Of a stretch of 28,475 nt of DNA, positions 7,997 through 16,239 are shown piece by piece; the stretch's first letter is position 1; the number at the start of each line of letters is the position of its first letter. Location of the stretch: the IMG/VR virus record IMGVR_UViG_3300009151_007762, positions 1-28,475 of that record. One strand, 5' to 3'. The notes below the pieces were generated by a model, which saw only the letters and a list, made by a program, of their open reading frames with translations, did no database searches and had not been told where the DNA came from. The translations under genes were made by a program, and so were the position numbers. This DNA is from a virus.

Positions 7997-8665
7997 TCAA
8001 TATGTCAACGTGTCTTTGAGCCTTTGTCCAAGAAGTTCTAAGATCCCAACAATGGCATCAGCCCTCTTGGAAAGAAGGGTTCTAAAAATGGCAAAATAAC
8101 GTTCATCTTGAGAATAAAGACGGCCTTTTTGTGTGCGATCATCAACCGTCAAACGACCTTCAGGAATGCTAAAACCAAGAGCGAGCGCCTCTTCCCATTG
8201 AGCCTTTGCAAACATGGCTTCTCCCCACAAATCTGCAGAAGTTTGCTTCCATTCGAACAAACCTGTGGTAATCCTGAACAAGAAATTCTCTTTTTGCCGA
8301 TCTGTTAAAACAGAATAATCCTCAATGTAAGATCCAGCATCGTTTCTTTTCCACACAGGCAGTCCATAACGATCTACAGTAATTTCACCTGTTTCTGGAT
8401 TGTATTCTTTTTCTCGGATCAGTTCCCAGACATCGTTCATCACAATAAAAGGTTCTGGCAATAATTTCAAAATCTGGGTATCCACGATGTTCTTGATATC
8501 ATTGATTTTTTCCCGATCTTGGCTTCCCCAAGCGGTCCTCATACGAGAAAATCCCGGGGTTTTAAGTTCTTTGGTCTCGTCCTCGTGGACGCGAACTTCA
8601 GTTAGCCGATCTGATTCTTTTGAAATTTCGGCAACAACTTGGTCCATCGTTTTTTCATCGCTCAT
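7997..8665 (-). CDS. Hypothetical protein at the end of the replication operon
   Basis: A 222-residue soluble, mostly helical protein with a charged N-terminus (residues 1-45) and no Cys cluster or membrane helix. ATG 8665 overlaps the end of the RuvC gene by 11 bp, so it is co-translated with the recombination genes. It is the last gene before the late promoter region. No family recognised; a recombination or replication role is suggested only by linkage. Confidence 0.8.
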   Translation of the reverse strand: MSDEKTMDQVVAEISKESDRLTEVRVHEDETKELKTPGFSRMRTAWGSQDREKINDIKNIVDTQILKLLPEPFIVMNDVWELIREKEYNPETGEITVDRYGLPVWKRNDAGSYIEDYSVLTDRQKENFLFRITTGLFEWKQTSADLWGEAMFAKAQWEEALALGFSIPEGRLTVDDRTQKGRLYSQDERYFAIFRTLLSKRADAIVGILELLGQRLKDTLTY

Positions 8666-9191
8666 TTTTAACCCTTAGATCGTGTAAGTAAGTCAACCCT
8701 AGCATAACCGCATCCGAAGTGTGTTGGTTCCAGATTTTGGGTAAATTATTTTTGTCCAAACCCAGAATTTCTTCAACAGCCTTTTTAACTTCTGATTTGC
8801 TAGACCTAGTTTTTAGCCCAATTACCTTTTTTGCATGTGTATTAGAAACAGAAACAATTGGAATTTTTAATCCAATATTGTCTATCGCTTGATTGATCAA
8901 AAAAGCCGCGAGCAAAGACGATTCTGTTCTATATCCTCTAACCGCAGGCATCTCATAAATAATGGCGTCCACATTGTGTACGTGATCTGGTTCCATAAAC
9001 CATTTATGAAGTTCGTTACCCAACTCTATGGCTCTTGCGATAGTAGAATCAAAACCTTTAAGTGGCTCAACTCTTTTAAAAACTTCGGTATAAATCAATT
9101 TTGGTTGATCTTTATTTTCGATAATAGCGATGCCTGTATTGCCAAGGGTTTGATCGAAAGCGATTAACTTTCCTTTAGCAAAATCATACAC
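8655..9191 (-). CDS. ruvC: RuvC-like Holliday junction resolvase
   Basis: An RNase-H-fold endonuclease that cuts four-way junctions. With the GTG start at 9191 the protein is 178 residues, the usual RuvC size. Catalytic residues fit: D13 in IAFDQTLGNTG, E80 in IIYEMP, and H157/D160 in HTSDAVMLG; an H-x2-D ending is found in the Thermus enzyme. GTG 9191 is preferred because GGAG lies 8 nt upstream and the TGA of the preceding gene overlaps it; the longer frame to 9269 would read deep into that gene. It would resolve junctions or branched concatemers before packaging, together with the RecA, Cas4-like and HJR-like neighbours. Confidence 0.85.
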   Translation of the reverse strand: MYDFAKGKLIAFDQTLGNTGIAIIENKDQPKLIYTEVFKRVEPLKGFDSTIARAIELGNELHKWFMEPDHVHNVDAIIYEMPAVRGYRTESSLLAAFLINQAIDNIGLKIPIVSVSNTHAKKVIGLKTRSSKSEVKKAVEEILGLDKNNLPKIWNQHTSDAVMLGLTYLHDLRVKNER

Positions 9192-10041
9192 GGTCAATGC
9201 TCCGAGTAATCTGTCGAATCTCGCAAGAAGAAGCGGCGCAATTTCGCGCTTCTTTGCTTTGAATTGCACAACAAGGCTCTGGAGGAACGCCCATCTTAAC
9301 GTGGTCTCGCACTAAACGATATTTTTGTTCCGTAGCCAAAGCCACCTCTGGGTCATATTCAATATGGAATTCTTTAGTTGACCACGGATAAGATGTGGTC
9401 ATAAACAAAACAATAAAATTGGGTAGTTTGCTCATGCGCATGTATTCTTGAACCTGAGCATTATAAACTGGATACTTCTTTTTAAATGCCTCTATGTCGT
9501 TATCTGAAATCATTTCTAGAGACCTTGGGTTGGAAGATTTAAATTCAAATCCAGCATTCATCAGGGCTGGATTGACAATGCCATCCATGTGTCCACGACT
9601 CATCAATTCATTATCTGCGACACCATGCTCGTAGCATTGACCCTTTTTCTTGCCAATATCCTTAGAGCAAGCAGGACACAGACCTTCTTGTGGTGCCACC
9701 AATGCCCCACAGTCAAGCAACAATCGTTCCATAAAGGCGTGCATCATAGTTCCGATGGTGACAGACATACGACCTTCTGCCGAAAAGGGTTCTGGATCCC
9801 AATTCTCTCGTTCGGTGATGTAGTAATACAATTGCCTTGCGCCCATGAGTGGGTGAGTTGATGGGTGAAACCAGCCATCAACATGGCTTGCATCAAACTT
9901 CTTTTGTTTACGGGCCGGAATTTTCATTTCGAAAGATTCATACTCGCCCTTTTTTAACTGGGCAAGCAATAAGGGCGTAAGCACCAAATTGTTGGATGTT
10001 TGGGAAATTAATTTGCGAAATGCTGGGCTTGGCTTTGTCAT
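9184..10041 (-). CDS. Cas4/RecB-like PD-(D/E)XK exonuclease with Fe-S-type cysteines
   Basis: A 285-residue nuclease of the PD-(D/E)XK superfamily. Seen: RGHMDGIVNP (catalytic Asp), AGFEFKSSNP (E-x-K), then QVQEYMRM, which is the Q-x3-Y motif of RecB/Cas4 nucleases. Cysteines occur as CPAC plus a further Cys around residues 120-137 and as PCCAIQSKEARNCAASSC near the C-terminus, suggesting a 4Fe-4S cluster as in Cas4/AddB, possibly with an inserted zinc knuckle. ATG 10041 overlaps the upstream stop (ATGA). No Cas1/Cas2 or array is nearby, so a recombination or end-processing role is likelier than CRISPR adaptation. Confidence 0.82.
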   Translation of the reverse strand: MTKPSPAFRKLISQTSNNLVLTPLLLAQLKKGEYESFEMKIPARKQKKFDASHVDGWFHPSTHPLMGARQLYYYITERENWDPEPFSAEGRMSVTIGTMMHAFMERLLLDCGALVAPQEGLCPACSKDIGKKKGQCYEHGVADNELMSRGHMDGIVNPALMNAGFEFKSSNPRSLEMISDNDIEAFKKKYPVYNAQVQEYMRMSKLPNFIVLFMTTSYPWSTKEFHIEYDPEVALATEQKYRLVRDHVKMGVPPEPCCAIQSKEARNCAASSCEIRQITRSIDRV

Positions 10042-10400
10042 TCTTCTACTCCATTAGCGCGGGCGATTAAAGCGGCGGCATCATGGGCATCCATGACAAC
10101 AAGGTCTAAACCGATATCTAGTCTTTCTGAATCGTACCATCTTAACGCGAGCATCGGACGTTCACCATGTGCTTGTTCTACGGCTTTTTCCCACATCTCC
10201 CGGGTCACACCAACGGACTTACCTAGCGTGCTCTTGCCGTCCCACGCAAAGGCAAATTCAACTTCCATGCGAGATGTACGGCCGTCCATTTGGTTGTGCC
10301 ATTGATTGCCTGATCCACGAGTCTGACGACCACCAAGGAGACCTACAAGATCTTCTTCGTGCTTGTCTGACATACGCCTTTTCAATTTACTATCGCTCAT
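10038..10400 (-). CDS. Holliday-junction-resolvase-like PD-(D/E)XK endonuclease
   Basis: A 120-residue protein starting at ATG 10400, which overlaps the previous stop as ATGA; the longer open frame to 10559 only re-reads that gene. The layout HEEDLVGLLGGRQTRGSGN, then MDGR, then EVEFAFAWDGKST, then W..AVEQAHGERPMLALRW resembles small phage/archaeal HJR-type nucleases: Glu, Gly-Ser-Gly, Asp, E..K, and a helix leading into a hydrophobic strand. The E-x-K core is imperfectly spaced, so catalytic competence is unproven. It would be the second candidate resolvase within 1.8 kb. Confidence 0.62.
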   Translation of the reverse strand: MSDSKLKRRMSDKHEEDLVGLLGGRQTRGSGNQWHNQMDGRTSRMEVEFAFAWDGKSTLGKSVGVTREMWEKAVEQAHGERPMLALRWYDSERLDIGLDLVVMDAHDAAALIARANGVEE

Positions 10401-10720
10401 TGAGCAACAACTTCCGCAACACCTTCTTGACAAAAAAACAAGGGTGATGATTTTTCTGTTGCTGGCCATAGCAAAACTTTCTGGCCTGGAACCAAACGTT
10501 CTCCGTGGCAAGCGCAATAAGCCTTGTGCGAAAGAGATGATGGGCTGTAGTTCATCCAACGAGGAGGGTTGTTTTCATTGATGGCCAAAGGCTCATCTTC
10601 AAATTCAATTTTGCTCTCTCTGTTGCTCAATTTACCAAAAGAATTAAACAAAAGGATAAAGGCAACAAAAGCCAAACTGGTGACAACACCAAGCGCAAAA
10701 CCGATCAGCGTATTATTCAT
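10397..10720 (-). CDS. Small membrane-anchored Cys/His protein
   Basis: A 107-residue protein with one N-terminal transmembrane helix (residues about 4-25, IGFALGVVTSLAFVAFILLF), a charged linker, and a soluble domain with CACH near residue 75 and a Cys near 99 that could form a zinc site. ATG 10720 is chosen because GAGGA lies 5 nt upstream; the gene overlaps the end of recA by 8 bp and the HJR-like gene by 4 bp. Not recognised. A membrane protein inside a recombination operon is unusual. Confidence 0.75.
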   Translation of the reverse strand: MNNTLIGFALGVVTSLAFVAFILLFNSFGKLSNRESKIEFEDEPLAINENNPPRWMNYSPSSLSHKAYCACHGERLVPGQKVLLWPATEKSSPLFFCQEGVAEVVAQ

Positions 10721-11807
10721 CATCTTCCTCTTCAAAAGAATTTTCAACATCGGGGATAACAGTATTACTCATGGTTTCAACCGCGGCTTTGCGAATTTCT
10801 TCCATGACATCAGGGTTGGCTCGCAAATAATCTTTAACTTTTGAAGCACCCTGAAATTTTTCTCCATTGGGCAAAGTAAGCCAAGTAGAGCCTTGAATAA
10901 CGCCAGACAATTTACCAATAGTTACGGCCTCGTCTGCACGGTCAATTCCAATAGGGCCATATTCTTCAGTGTTTTGGTTGATGATCCAAAACTCTGCTTT
11001 CTTACCCGGGGCTCCTACCTTTAACCGAGACACACGACCGGCTACAAGACGGCCAACAGCGATCTTGTCCCCATTGTCGTTAATGTAAAGAGGTGTTTCT
11101 CCAGTGCCTCGCATTTCAACTTTGGCCGACGTTGCGTATTTAAGCGCTTTCGGACCGGCAGAAATATCTCCGCCCATACCTGAAAGGTTTGCTCGGTATT
11201 GGTTGATAAATACAACTGCGACATTTTCTTGACGAATCACAGGAGCAATCTTTTTTACCATTCGGGTAATGACCTGAGCATTGTTGCCCATAACTGCATC
11301 TTCTGCATTTTTGTCAAACGCTTTCTTGGATTCCATGCCTCCGATTGAATCAACAATGATCATGCTGAATAATCCTGAACGACACATGCTACTGATCTGG
11401 TCTGACACATCTTCAGAATTGTCTGGATAAACGTGGAAAAAACGTTCGTCGGAAGTGTCAAGGCCATTTGCCTCAGCCCAATCCCAATCAAAAGTCTGCT
11501 CCATGTCAATGTATCCGACAACCAGATTGGGACAGATTTTTTGAGCAGAAGCCATAGATGAAATTGCTAGGGTGGTTTTACCCACGCCCTCAACTCCAAC
11601 AATTTCGCTAGAACGACCGCGCACCCATCCGCCTACGCGAAGGGCATAATCCAAAGACAAAGAACCTGTAGGAATTACATCGTAAGGTTTGACATGCTCT
11701 CGGCGCGTCACTCGTTGTTCACCGTAAGTCTTAATCATGTCCTCTCGAAACGAGGCCAGAGAATTCGGCTTCTTGTAAGGCGCTTTTTTGGGTTTAACTG
11801 GCGGCAT
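10713..11807 (-). CDS. recA: RecA recombinase
   Basis: An ATP-dependent strand-exchange recombinase, 364 residues. Walker A is GVEGVGKTT at 71-79 (bacterial RecA has GPESSGKTT, so the middle is divergent); Walker B-like SMIIVDSIGG; the L2 region VVFINQYRANLSGMGGD; and an acidic tail EEEDDE like host RecA. The start ATG 11807 overlaps the end of the polymerase gene by 14 bp. It would drive recombination-dependent replication or repair with the downstream nucleases. The conserved core leaves little doubt; functional difference from host RecA is inferred from the altered P-loop. Confidence 0.93.
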   Translation of the reverse strand: MPPVKPKKAPYKKPNSLASFREDMIKTYGEQRVTRREHVKPYDVIPTGSLSLDYALRVGGWVRGRSSEIVGVEGVGKTTLAISSMASAQKICPNLVVGYIDMEQTFDWDWAEANGLDTSDERFFHVYPDNSEDVSDQISSMCRSGLFSMIIVDSIGGMESKKAFDKNAEDAVMGNNAQVITRMVKKIAPVIRQENVAVVFINQYRANLSGMGGDISAGPKALKYATSAKVEMRGTGETPLYINDNGDKIAVGRLVAGRVSRLKVGAPGKKAEFWIINQNTEEYGPIGIDRADEAVTIGKLSGVIQGSTWLTLPNGEKFQGASKVKDYLRANPDVMEEIRKAAVETMSNTVIPDVENSFEEEDDE

Positions 11808-14800
11808 ATTGTTCCTCTATTTTTAACGGCATCAATGATTGCATCGTTGCGCCTTTTTCGGTTTTTTTGATTTCAACCACAAAGAGTTCACCCTTTGTGA
11901 GGTATTGCTGGTATTGACGAAAATTTCCGGGGAAAATTGCAAAATCTACACTATCGGATTCTGTGTCTAATGTACAGAAAGCCATAGGATCGCCCTTGCT
12001 GGTCTTTGTGAAGGACACACGGGATAGTATGCCTCCCACCACGAAACTGCCTGTAAACGCCATCTGTGCCTTCTCAGCGGCATCTCTGAGGACCGCCCTG
12101 TGTTCTGGATCAAAAACCTCAAATGGGGTACTCGTGAGATAGATGCCCAACAATTCTTCCTCAATGTGGCGAATCTCAACCTTTGAATAGTTGGACAGAT
12201 CCTCAGCCAAAATCAAATCTGGCGCGGTGTAATTACGGCAAGCCAAAGAACAACGCTTAGGTGGGGCTTTGGGCTTTAAAACCTTGCCATTTCTTGGGTT
12301 AACTGGTACTGGCTCCGATGCCCAATCAAAAGAGCAAGGAAGGTTGTGTTCGTTAAGAACATCTGATTTTGAAATACAACGCTTATCCAGCCCAGCCTTT
12401 TTATCCTCAAGCATCTTTACCAGAGCGCGACGATTGGGTACGAGTGCGTCAAAAGCACCGATCTTGGCAAGCAGAAAACCAACCGCGGAATTTGCGCCAC
12501 TACGTTCCTCAAAATCTTCCCAAGAAAAATAGGGCTGGTTTTTTACAATATTTTCAACAGCGGCCGGTCCAATGCCTTTAACTGAATCAATTCCATACAA
12601 AACAGAATTGCCAATGGCTCGAAAACCAGACTTGGACTGGTTAATGTCTGGTGGCAATACGTCAATGCCCAACTTCTGTGCCTCTTTGACAAATTCTGGA
12701 ATACGGGTTTTATCAACCGTGCTGAACACACCGGAAAGAAATTCAATTGGGTAATTGTACTTTAGCCATGCGCACCAATATGCCAAAATCGCATATCCGT
12801 AAGCGTGGGCGCGATTAAACGAATATTTTGCAAACTCAGCCATCTGGCTCCAAAGAGCCTCGGCTTGAACTTTATTCATTCCATTTTCTACAGCGCGGGA
12901 AACAAACTCTTTACCCGCGACTTCTACTTCATCAACCTTCTTCTTACCGAGAATCTTGCGTACGCCGTCTGCCTCGTTAGAGTCATAGTTGGCAAGGATC
13001 ATGCAAGTTTGCATAATGTCTTCTTGATAAATCAAAGCACCGTAAGTCTTTGACAAAACTTGAGCCAAACGTGGGTCTGGGAACTCAACCGGGATATCTC
13101 CGTCCCTACGCTTTAAATACAAATCCGTCAGTCCAGAATTCATCGGGCCCGGACGGACAAGCGTGATCAAGTCTGCAAGTTCTGCAAGATTGCACGGACG
13201 CATTTTTTTTGAATATTGGGTTCCTAGAGTGGTTTCAATCTGGAATAAACCCTTGGTTTGTCCCGCCGAAATCATTTCCCAAACATCGGAATTGTCATAC
13301 TCTTTTGCGCCCCACTTATCAAAATTGATAATTTCACCGTGGTTCTCTTTAATCAGGTCAATGGTTTCCTGCAACGTGTCTAGGCTTCGCAAAGTCAAAA
13401 GGTCAAACTTAATCAAACCCTGCTCTTCCAAAGCCTCCATGTCCCATTCAGCAACCATCTGGCCGTTTTCATCATCGCCATTACGTAAAGGCAATGTTCC
13501 AGTCAAGGGCTCTTCGGTTGAAATAACGACACCTGCGGCGTGTTTGCCATAGGTCTTTAAACGGCCTACAAGAGCGTCAGACATATCAAAAAGTTCTGGA
13601 TACTTCTGTCGGTACACAGACAACTCGGTTTCGTGTACGCTCCACAACTCGTCCCAAGGCAATCCCAAACCAGCAGTGCCACGCTCTGCTTCTTCCACAA
13701 ATTTAGAAAAAGCCTCAATGTCTGGAAAGTAATTGGAAGGCAAAGTGCTCTTTAACGCTCTGGCAACGTCTTTTACAACGCCCTTGCTCTTGAGCCTTAG
13801 ATGGGTTCCAACGGTAACAACGTGGTCTTCTCCGTACCGACTGCTGACATAAGAAAGCAATTCGGCTTTTTTAGATGCAGGAAAGTCTACATCAAAGTCT
13901 GGAAGGCTTGTTCGCCCTTCTGTCAAAAATCGCTCAAACAACAAGTCTGATTCGACTGGATCAATGCCTGTGATTCCCATCAAATAAGCAACCAACGAGC
14001 CACCGCCTGAACCACGGCCCGGCCCAACAAGAATGCCCTGCTCTTTTGCCCAACGACAATAATCTGCGACCATCAAAAAATAACCACAAAAGTTCTTATC
14101 AATAAGTAACTTGGCTTCACGTTCAAAACGTTGAATGTAGATTTCTTGAGACTCTCGTTTGCCTTCGGTCTTCTTTTCCCAAGATTCTAAACACATATCT
14201 ACTAAACGCTCAGCATCACGATCTGTTCCTCCGACCTTGGAGTAAGTAGGCGTGGTCTTCTTAGTTACCATCTTTGCTTCACACATATCAGCGATTCGCT
14301 GGGTGTTAGCAATAGCCTCGTCAACAGCATCTTGATCTAAATACGAAAGATTATTTCGCACTTCTTCTTCGGTTTGCAAATATGCGTGCAAATCTTCGCC
14401 AAATAATTCTCGCTCGTCGTTTACATCCTTGTTTGTCTGACAAGCAATCCAAACATCGTGAGCCTGCTTGTGTTCGTGTGTTGGGTAATGGGAATCAACT
14501 ACTGCCACTAAAGGAACTTTGAACTCCCTGCTTAAACCCACAAGTGCTTTATTGACTACAAACTGCTTTTCTAATTGGTTGGAATGAATTTCCAAATAAA
14601 GGCGATCATCAAAAATATTCAACAATCGGGCGAGATTTGCTCGCGTAGTATCTTCATCACCCGCGAGAATGGGAACACTCAAAGGTCCTCGCAAACAAGC
14701 AGTGGAAACAATGACGCCTTCTGAATGGCGTTCTAAAGTGTCCCAATCAATCCGAGGGCGGTAATAAAAACCTTCGCGGTAACCTTCTGTTGACATAGCC

Positions 14801-15180
14801 CAAATATTTTGCAAACCAATTTGGTTCTGGGCCAATAAAATAAGATGCTGATATCCGTGTTGCAATTCCTTTTGTTGTTCCTTTTGCTTTTCTACTGCAA
14901 TCTCGTGCTCACGCTTAGTGGCAAACTCTTTAACGGCAGGTCGCGGTAAAGGGCGAACAATACGGTCATTTACAAAATATGCCTCAATGCCAAAAATGGG
15001 CTTGAGGCCAAAACTGTCTGCAACTTTTTGCAATTGGGGGTGACCGGCGCATGTGCCGTGGTCTGTTATGGCAAAAGCATTCTGGCCGTTCTTTTTGACC
15101 TGCTCTGCGATCTCAGCAATTTTAGAAAGTCCATCAAGTGGACTGTATTCACTGTGAGTGTGAAGGTGTACGAAACTCAT
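11794..15180 (-). CDS. dnaE: DNA polymerase III alpha subunit (DnaE type)
   Basis: A replicative C-family polymerase, 1128 residues. The N-terminal PHP domain begins HLHTHS (H7, H9), with DHG at 40-42, E66, H112, C162 and DSH at 229-231, so the metal-binding residues look intact. The palm has GPGRGSGGGS at 387-395, catalytic PDFDVDF (D430, D432) and the third Asp D592 in IKFDLLTLR. The C-terminus contains an OB-fold region (VVGGILSRVSF...). ATG 15180 is preferred over 15195 because DnaE proteins normally begin MSFVHLH, GGATGAG lies just upstream, and the distal ATGs sit in the foot of an intergenic hairpin. No separate proofreading exonuclease or clamp gene is in the window. Confidence 0.94.
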   Translation of the reverse strand: MSFVHLHTHSEYSPLDGLSKIAEIAEQVKKNGQNAFAITDHGTCAGHPQLQKVADSFGLKPIFGIEAYFVNDRIVRPLPRPAVKEFATKREHEIAVEKQKEQQKELQHGYQHLILLAQNQIGLQNIWAMSTEGYREGFYYRPRIDWDTLERHSEGVIVSTACLRGPLSVPILAGDEDTTRANLARLLNIFDDRLYLEIHSNQLEKQFVVNKALVGLSREFKVPLVAVVDSHYPTHEHKQAHDVWIACQTNKDVNDERELFGEDLHAYLQTEEEVRNNLSYLDQDAVDEAIANTQRIADMCEAKMVTKKTTPTYSKVGGTDRDAERLVDMCLESWEKKTEGKRESQEIYIQRFEREAKLLIDKNFCGYFLMVADYCRWAKEQGILVGPGRGSGGGSLVAYLMGITGIDPVESDLLFERFLTEGRTSLPDFDVDFPASKKAELLSYVSSRYGEDHVVTVGTHLRLKSKGVVKDVARALKSTLPSNYFPDIEAFSKFVEEAERGTAGLGLPWDELWSVHETELSVYRQKYPELFDMSDALVGRLKTYGKHAAGVVISTEEPLTGTLPLRNGDDENGQMVAEWDMEALEEQGLIKFDLLTLRSLDTLQETIDLIKENHGEIINFDKWGAKEYDNSDVWEMISAGQTKGLFQIETTLGTQYSKKMRPCNLAELADLITLVRPGPMNSGLTDLYLKRRDGDIPVEFPDPRLAQVLSKTYGALIYQEDIMQTCMILANYDSNEADGVRKILGKKKVDEVEVAGKEFVSRAVENGMNKVQAEALWSQMAEFAKYSFNRAHAYGYAILAYWCAWLKYNYPIEFLSGVFSTVDKTRIPEFVKEAQKLGIDVLPPDINQSKSGFRAIGNSVLYGIDSVKGIGPAAVENIVKNQPYFSWEDFEERSGANSAVGFLLAKIGAFDALVPNRRALVKMLEDKKAGLDKRCISKSDVLNEHNLPCSFDWASEPVPVNPRNGKVLKPKAPPKRCSLACRNYTAPDLILAEDLSNYSKVEIRHIEEELLGIYLTSTPFEVFDPEHRAVLRDAAEKAQMAFTGSFVVGGILSRVSFTKTSKGDPMAFCTLDTESDSVDFAIFPGNFRQYQQYLTKGELFVVEIKKTEKGATMQSLMPLKIEEQYAAS

Positions 15181-15193
15181 ATTCTCATCCATC

Positions 15194-15264
15194 ATTAGTG
15201 GGGGCTAACCCTATCCCCGCAAGCATAACACACAAGCAGGGATAGGGGAAGCCTATCCACTAAT
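15194..15264 (-). promoter_or_regulatory. Composite hairpin filling the SSB-polymerase gap
   Basis: ATTAGTGG at 15194-15201 pairs with CCACTAAT at 15257-15264, GGC 15203-15205 with GCC 15251-15253, and CCCTATCCC 15209-15217 with GGGATAGGG 15239-15247. The stem spans from the stop codon of the SSB-like gene to just before the ribosome-binding site of the polymerase. On the minus strand no U tract follows, so it is not a classic terminator. It may set the polymerase:SSB expression ratio or be an mRNA processing/stability site. Confidence 0.5.
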
Positions 15265-16207
15265 CAATTTCGGGGCGGTAGCCCTTCATGCGCTCGCGGA
15301 TGCTGGCCAACTTGTCTGTGTCCACATCGTTGGTGGCTTCTACTTCTTCCGTTACAGAAACGACCACATCAACTGCAGGAGCAGGCTTGCTGGTAACAAT
15401 GCCTCCGGGAACAAAATAGCGACCATAGTATTCATCGCTGGCGCGGTATCCGACAATCTCCGGCAAGGAAATCTTCTGTTCGGTCAAAGCGGTTTCGTAA
15501 CGCTTCCAACCTTCAGATCCTGGCTTCAGTTTGCTTTCATCCTGGCGAATGAAAGTGTAAGAGGTGTCAATACTGCTACCGTCACGACGAACAATGAAAT
15601 CGCGATCAAGAATAGATCCGGTTTCTTGGTAGATGGCATCAAGGTTCTTGAAAAAAGTACCCAAAGCCTGATTGATGACAACAATGCGTGGTTCAATGCG
15701 AATCTCGCCAGAAGGCTTGCCATCTGGACCATAGACTTCTACTTCGCGCATTGCATCAGTAAACCCAATTGGCTTACCCTTCATCTTTTCGCCACCGAGT
15801 TCTTCGGTGCCATCACCAAGTACACGCTCACGAACAACAGCCAACGCCCAAATGCGGGACTTCGGCTTGGGAGTGTTGCCCCAATTGTCCTTGAGGTTAT
15901 CTACGTTCTGGCAGATGTAGCACTCGTCGTAAATGCCATTGAATGCGCCATCAAGACGACACACAGAAGACATTGAAGACGGCCACTTGCCGGTGTAACC
16001 AGCAGGTGGGTTGGTGGTGGGAACAGACATGTGCATGTTCACGTTGATCAGTTCATCACCTTCGGTGATAAAACGCATACCTGTTGACTCGCCATCCTTC
16101 AGACTGAAGAACTCGAGTCGTGGTGAGAAAGACTTGGTTTTGGCGGACGAAGTCTGCGTAATACCTCGGTTGAAATTTGGTGCGGTTTCTAACTCAGTTG
16201 CGGTCAT
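15260..16207 (-). CDS. gp32-like single-stranded DNA-binding protein (probable)
   Basis: A 315-residue protein. A central stretch with NMHMSVP, VCRLDG and ECYICQN (residues about 58-100) offers His/Cys ligands like the zinc site in the core of T4 gp32-type SSBs, followed by conserved beta-strand segments (IWALAVVRERV, IRIEPRIVVINQALGTFF). The C-terminal part is probably flexible (KPAPAVDVVVSVTEEVEATNDVDTD), as expected for protein-protein contacts of an SSB. ATG 16207 has AAGGA 5 nt upstream. It lies directly upstream of the polymerase, where SSB would be needed. The family call rests on motif layout and context, so it is moderate. Confidence 0.55.
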   Translation of the reverse strand: MTATELETAPNFNRGITQTSSAKTKSFSPRLEFFSLKDGESTGMRFITEGDELINVNMHMSVPTTNPPAGYTGKWPSSMSSVCRLDGAFNGIYDECYICQNVDNLKDNWGNTPKPKSRIWALAVVRERVLGDGTEELGGEKMKGKPIGFTDAMREVEVYGPDGKPSGEIRIEPRIVVINQALGTFFKNLDAIYQETGSILDRDFIVRRDGSSIDTSYTFIRQDESKLKPGSEGWKRYETALTEQKISLPEIVGYRASDEYYGRYFVPGGIVTSKPAPAVDVVVSVTEEVEATNDVDTDKLASIRERMKGYRPEID

Positions 16208-16239
16208 GATATTCCTTCATTTTTAGACAGATTGAATCA

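Noticed and set aside
9192-9269. N-terminal extension of RuvC to 9269
   Set aside because: It only re-reads the Cas4-like gene; GTG 9191 with GGAG gives a normal-size RuvC.
9184-10041. Cas4-like gene as part of a CRISPR system
   Set aside because: No repeats, spacers or other cas genes in the window; lies in a recombination operon.
10401-10559. N-terminal extension of the HJR-like protein to 10559
   Set aside because: Out-of-frame reading of the membrane protein gene; Cys- and Arg-rich nonsense-like sequence, and ATG 10400 is an ATGA overlap.
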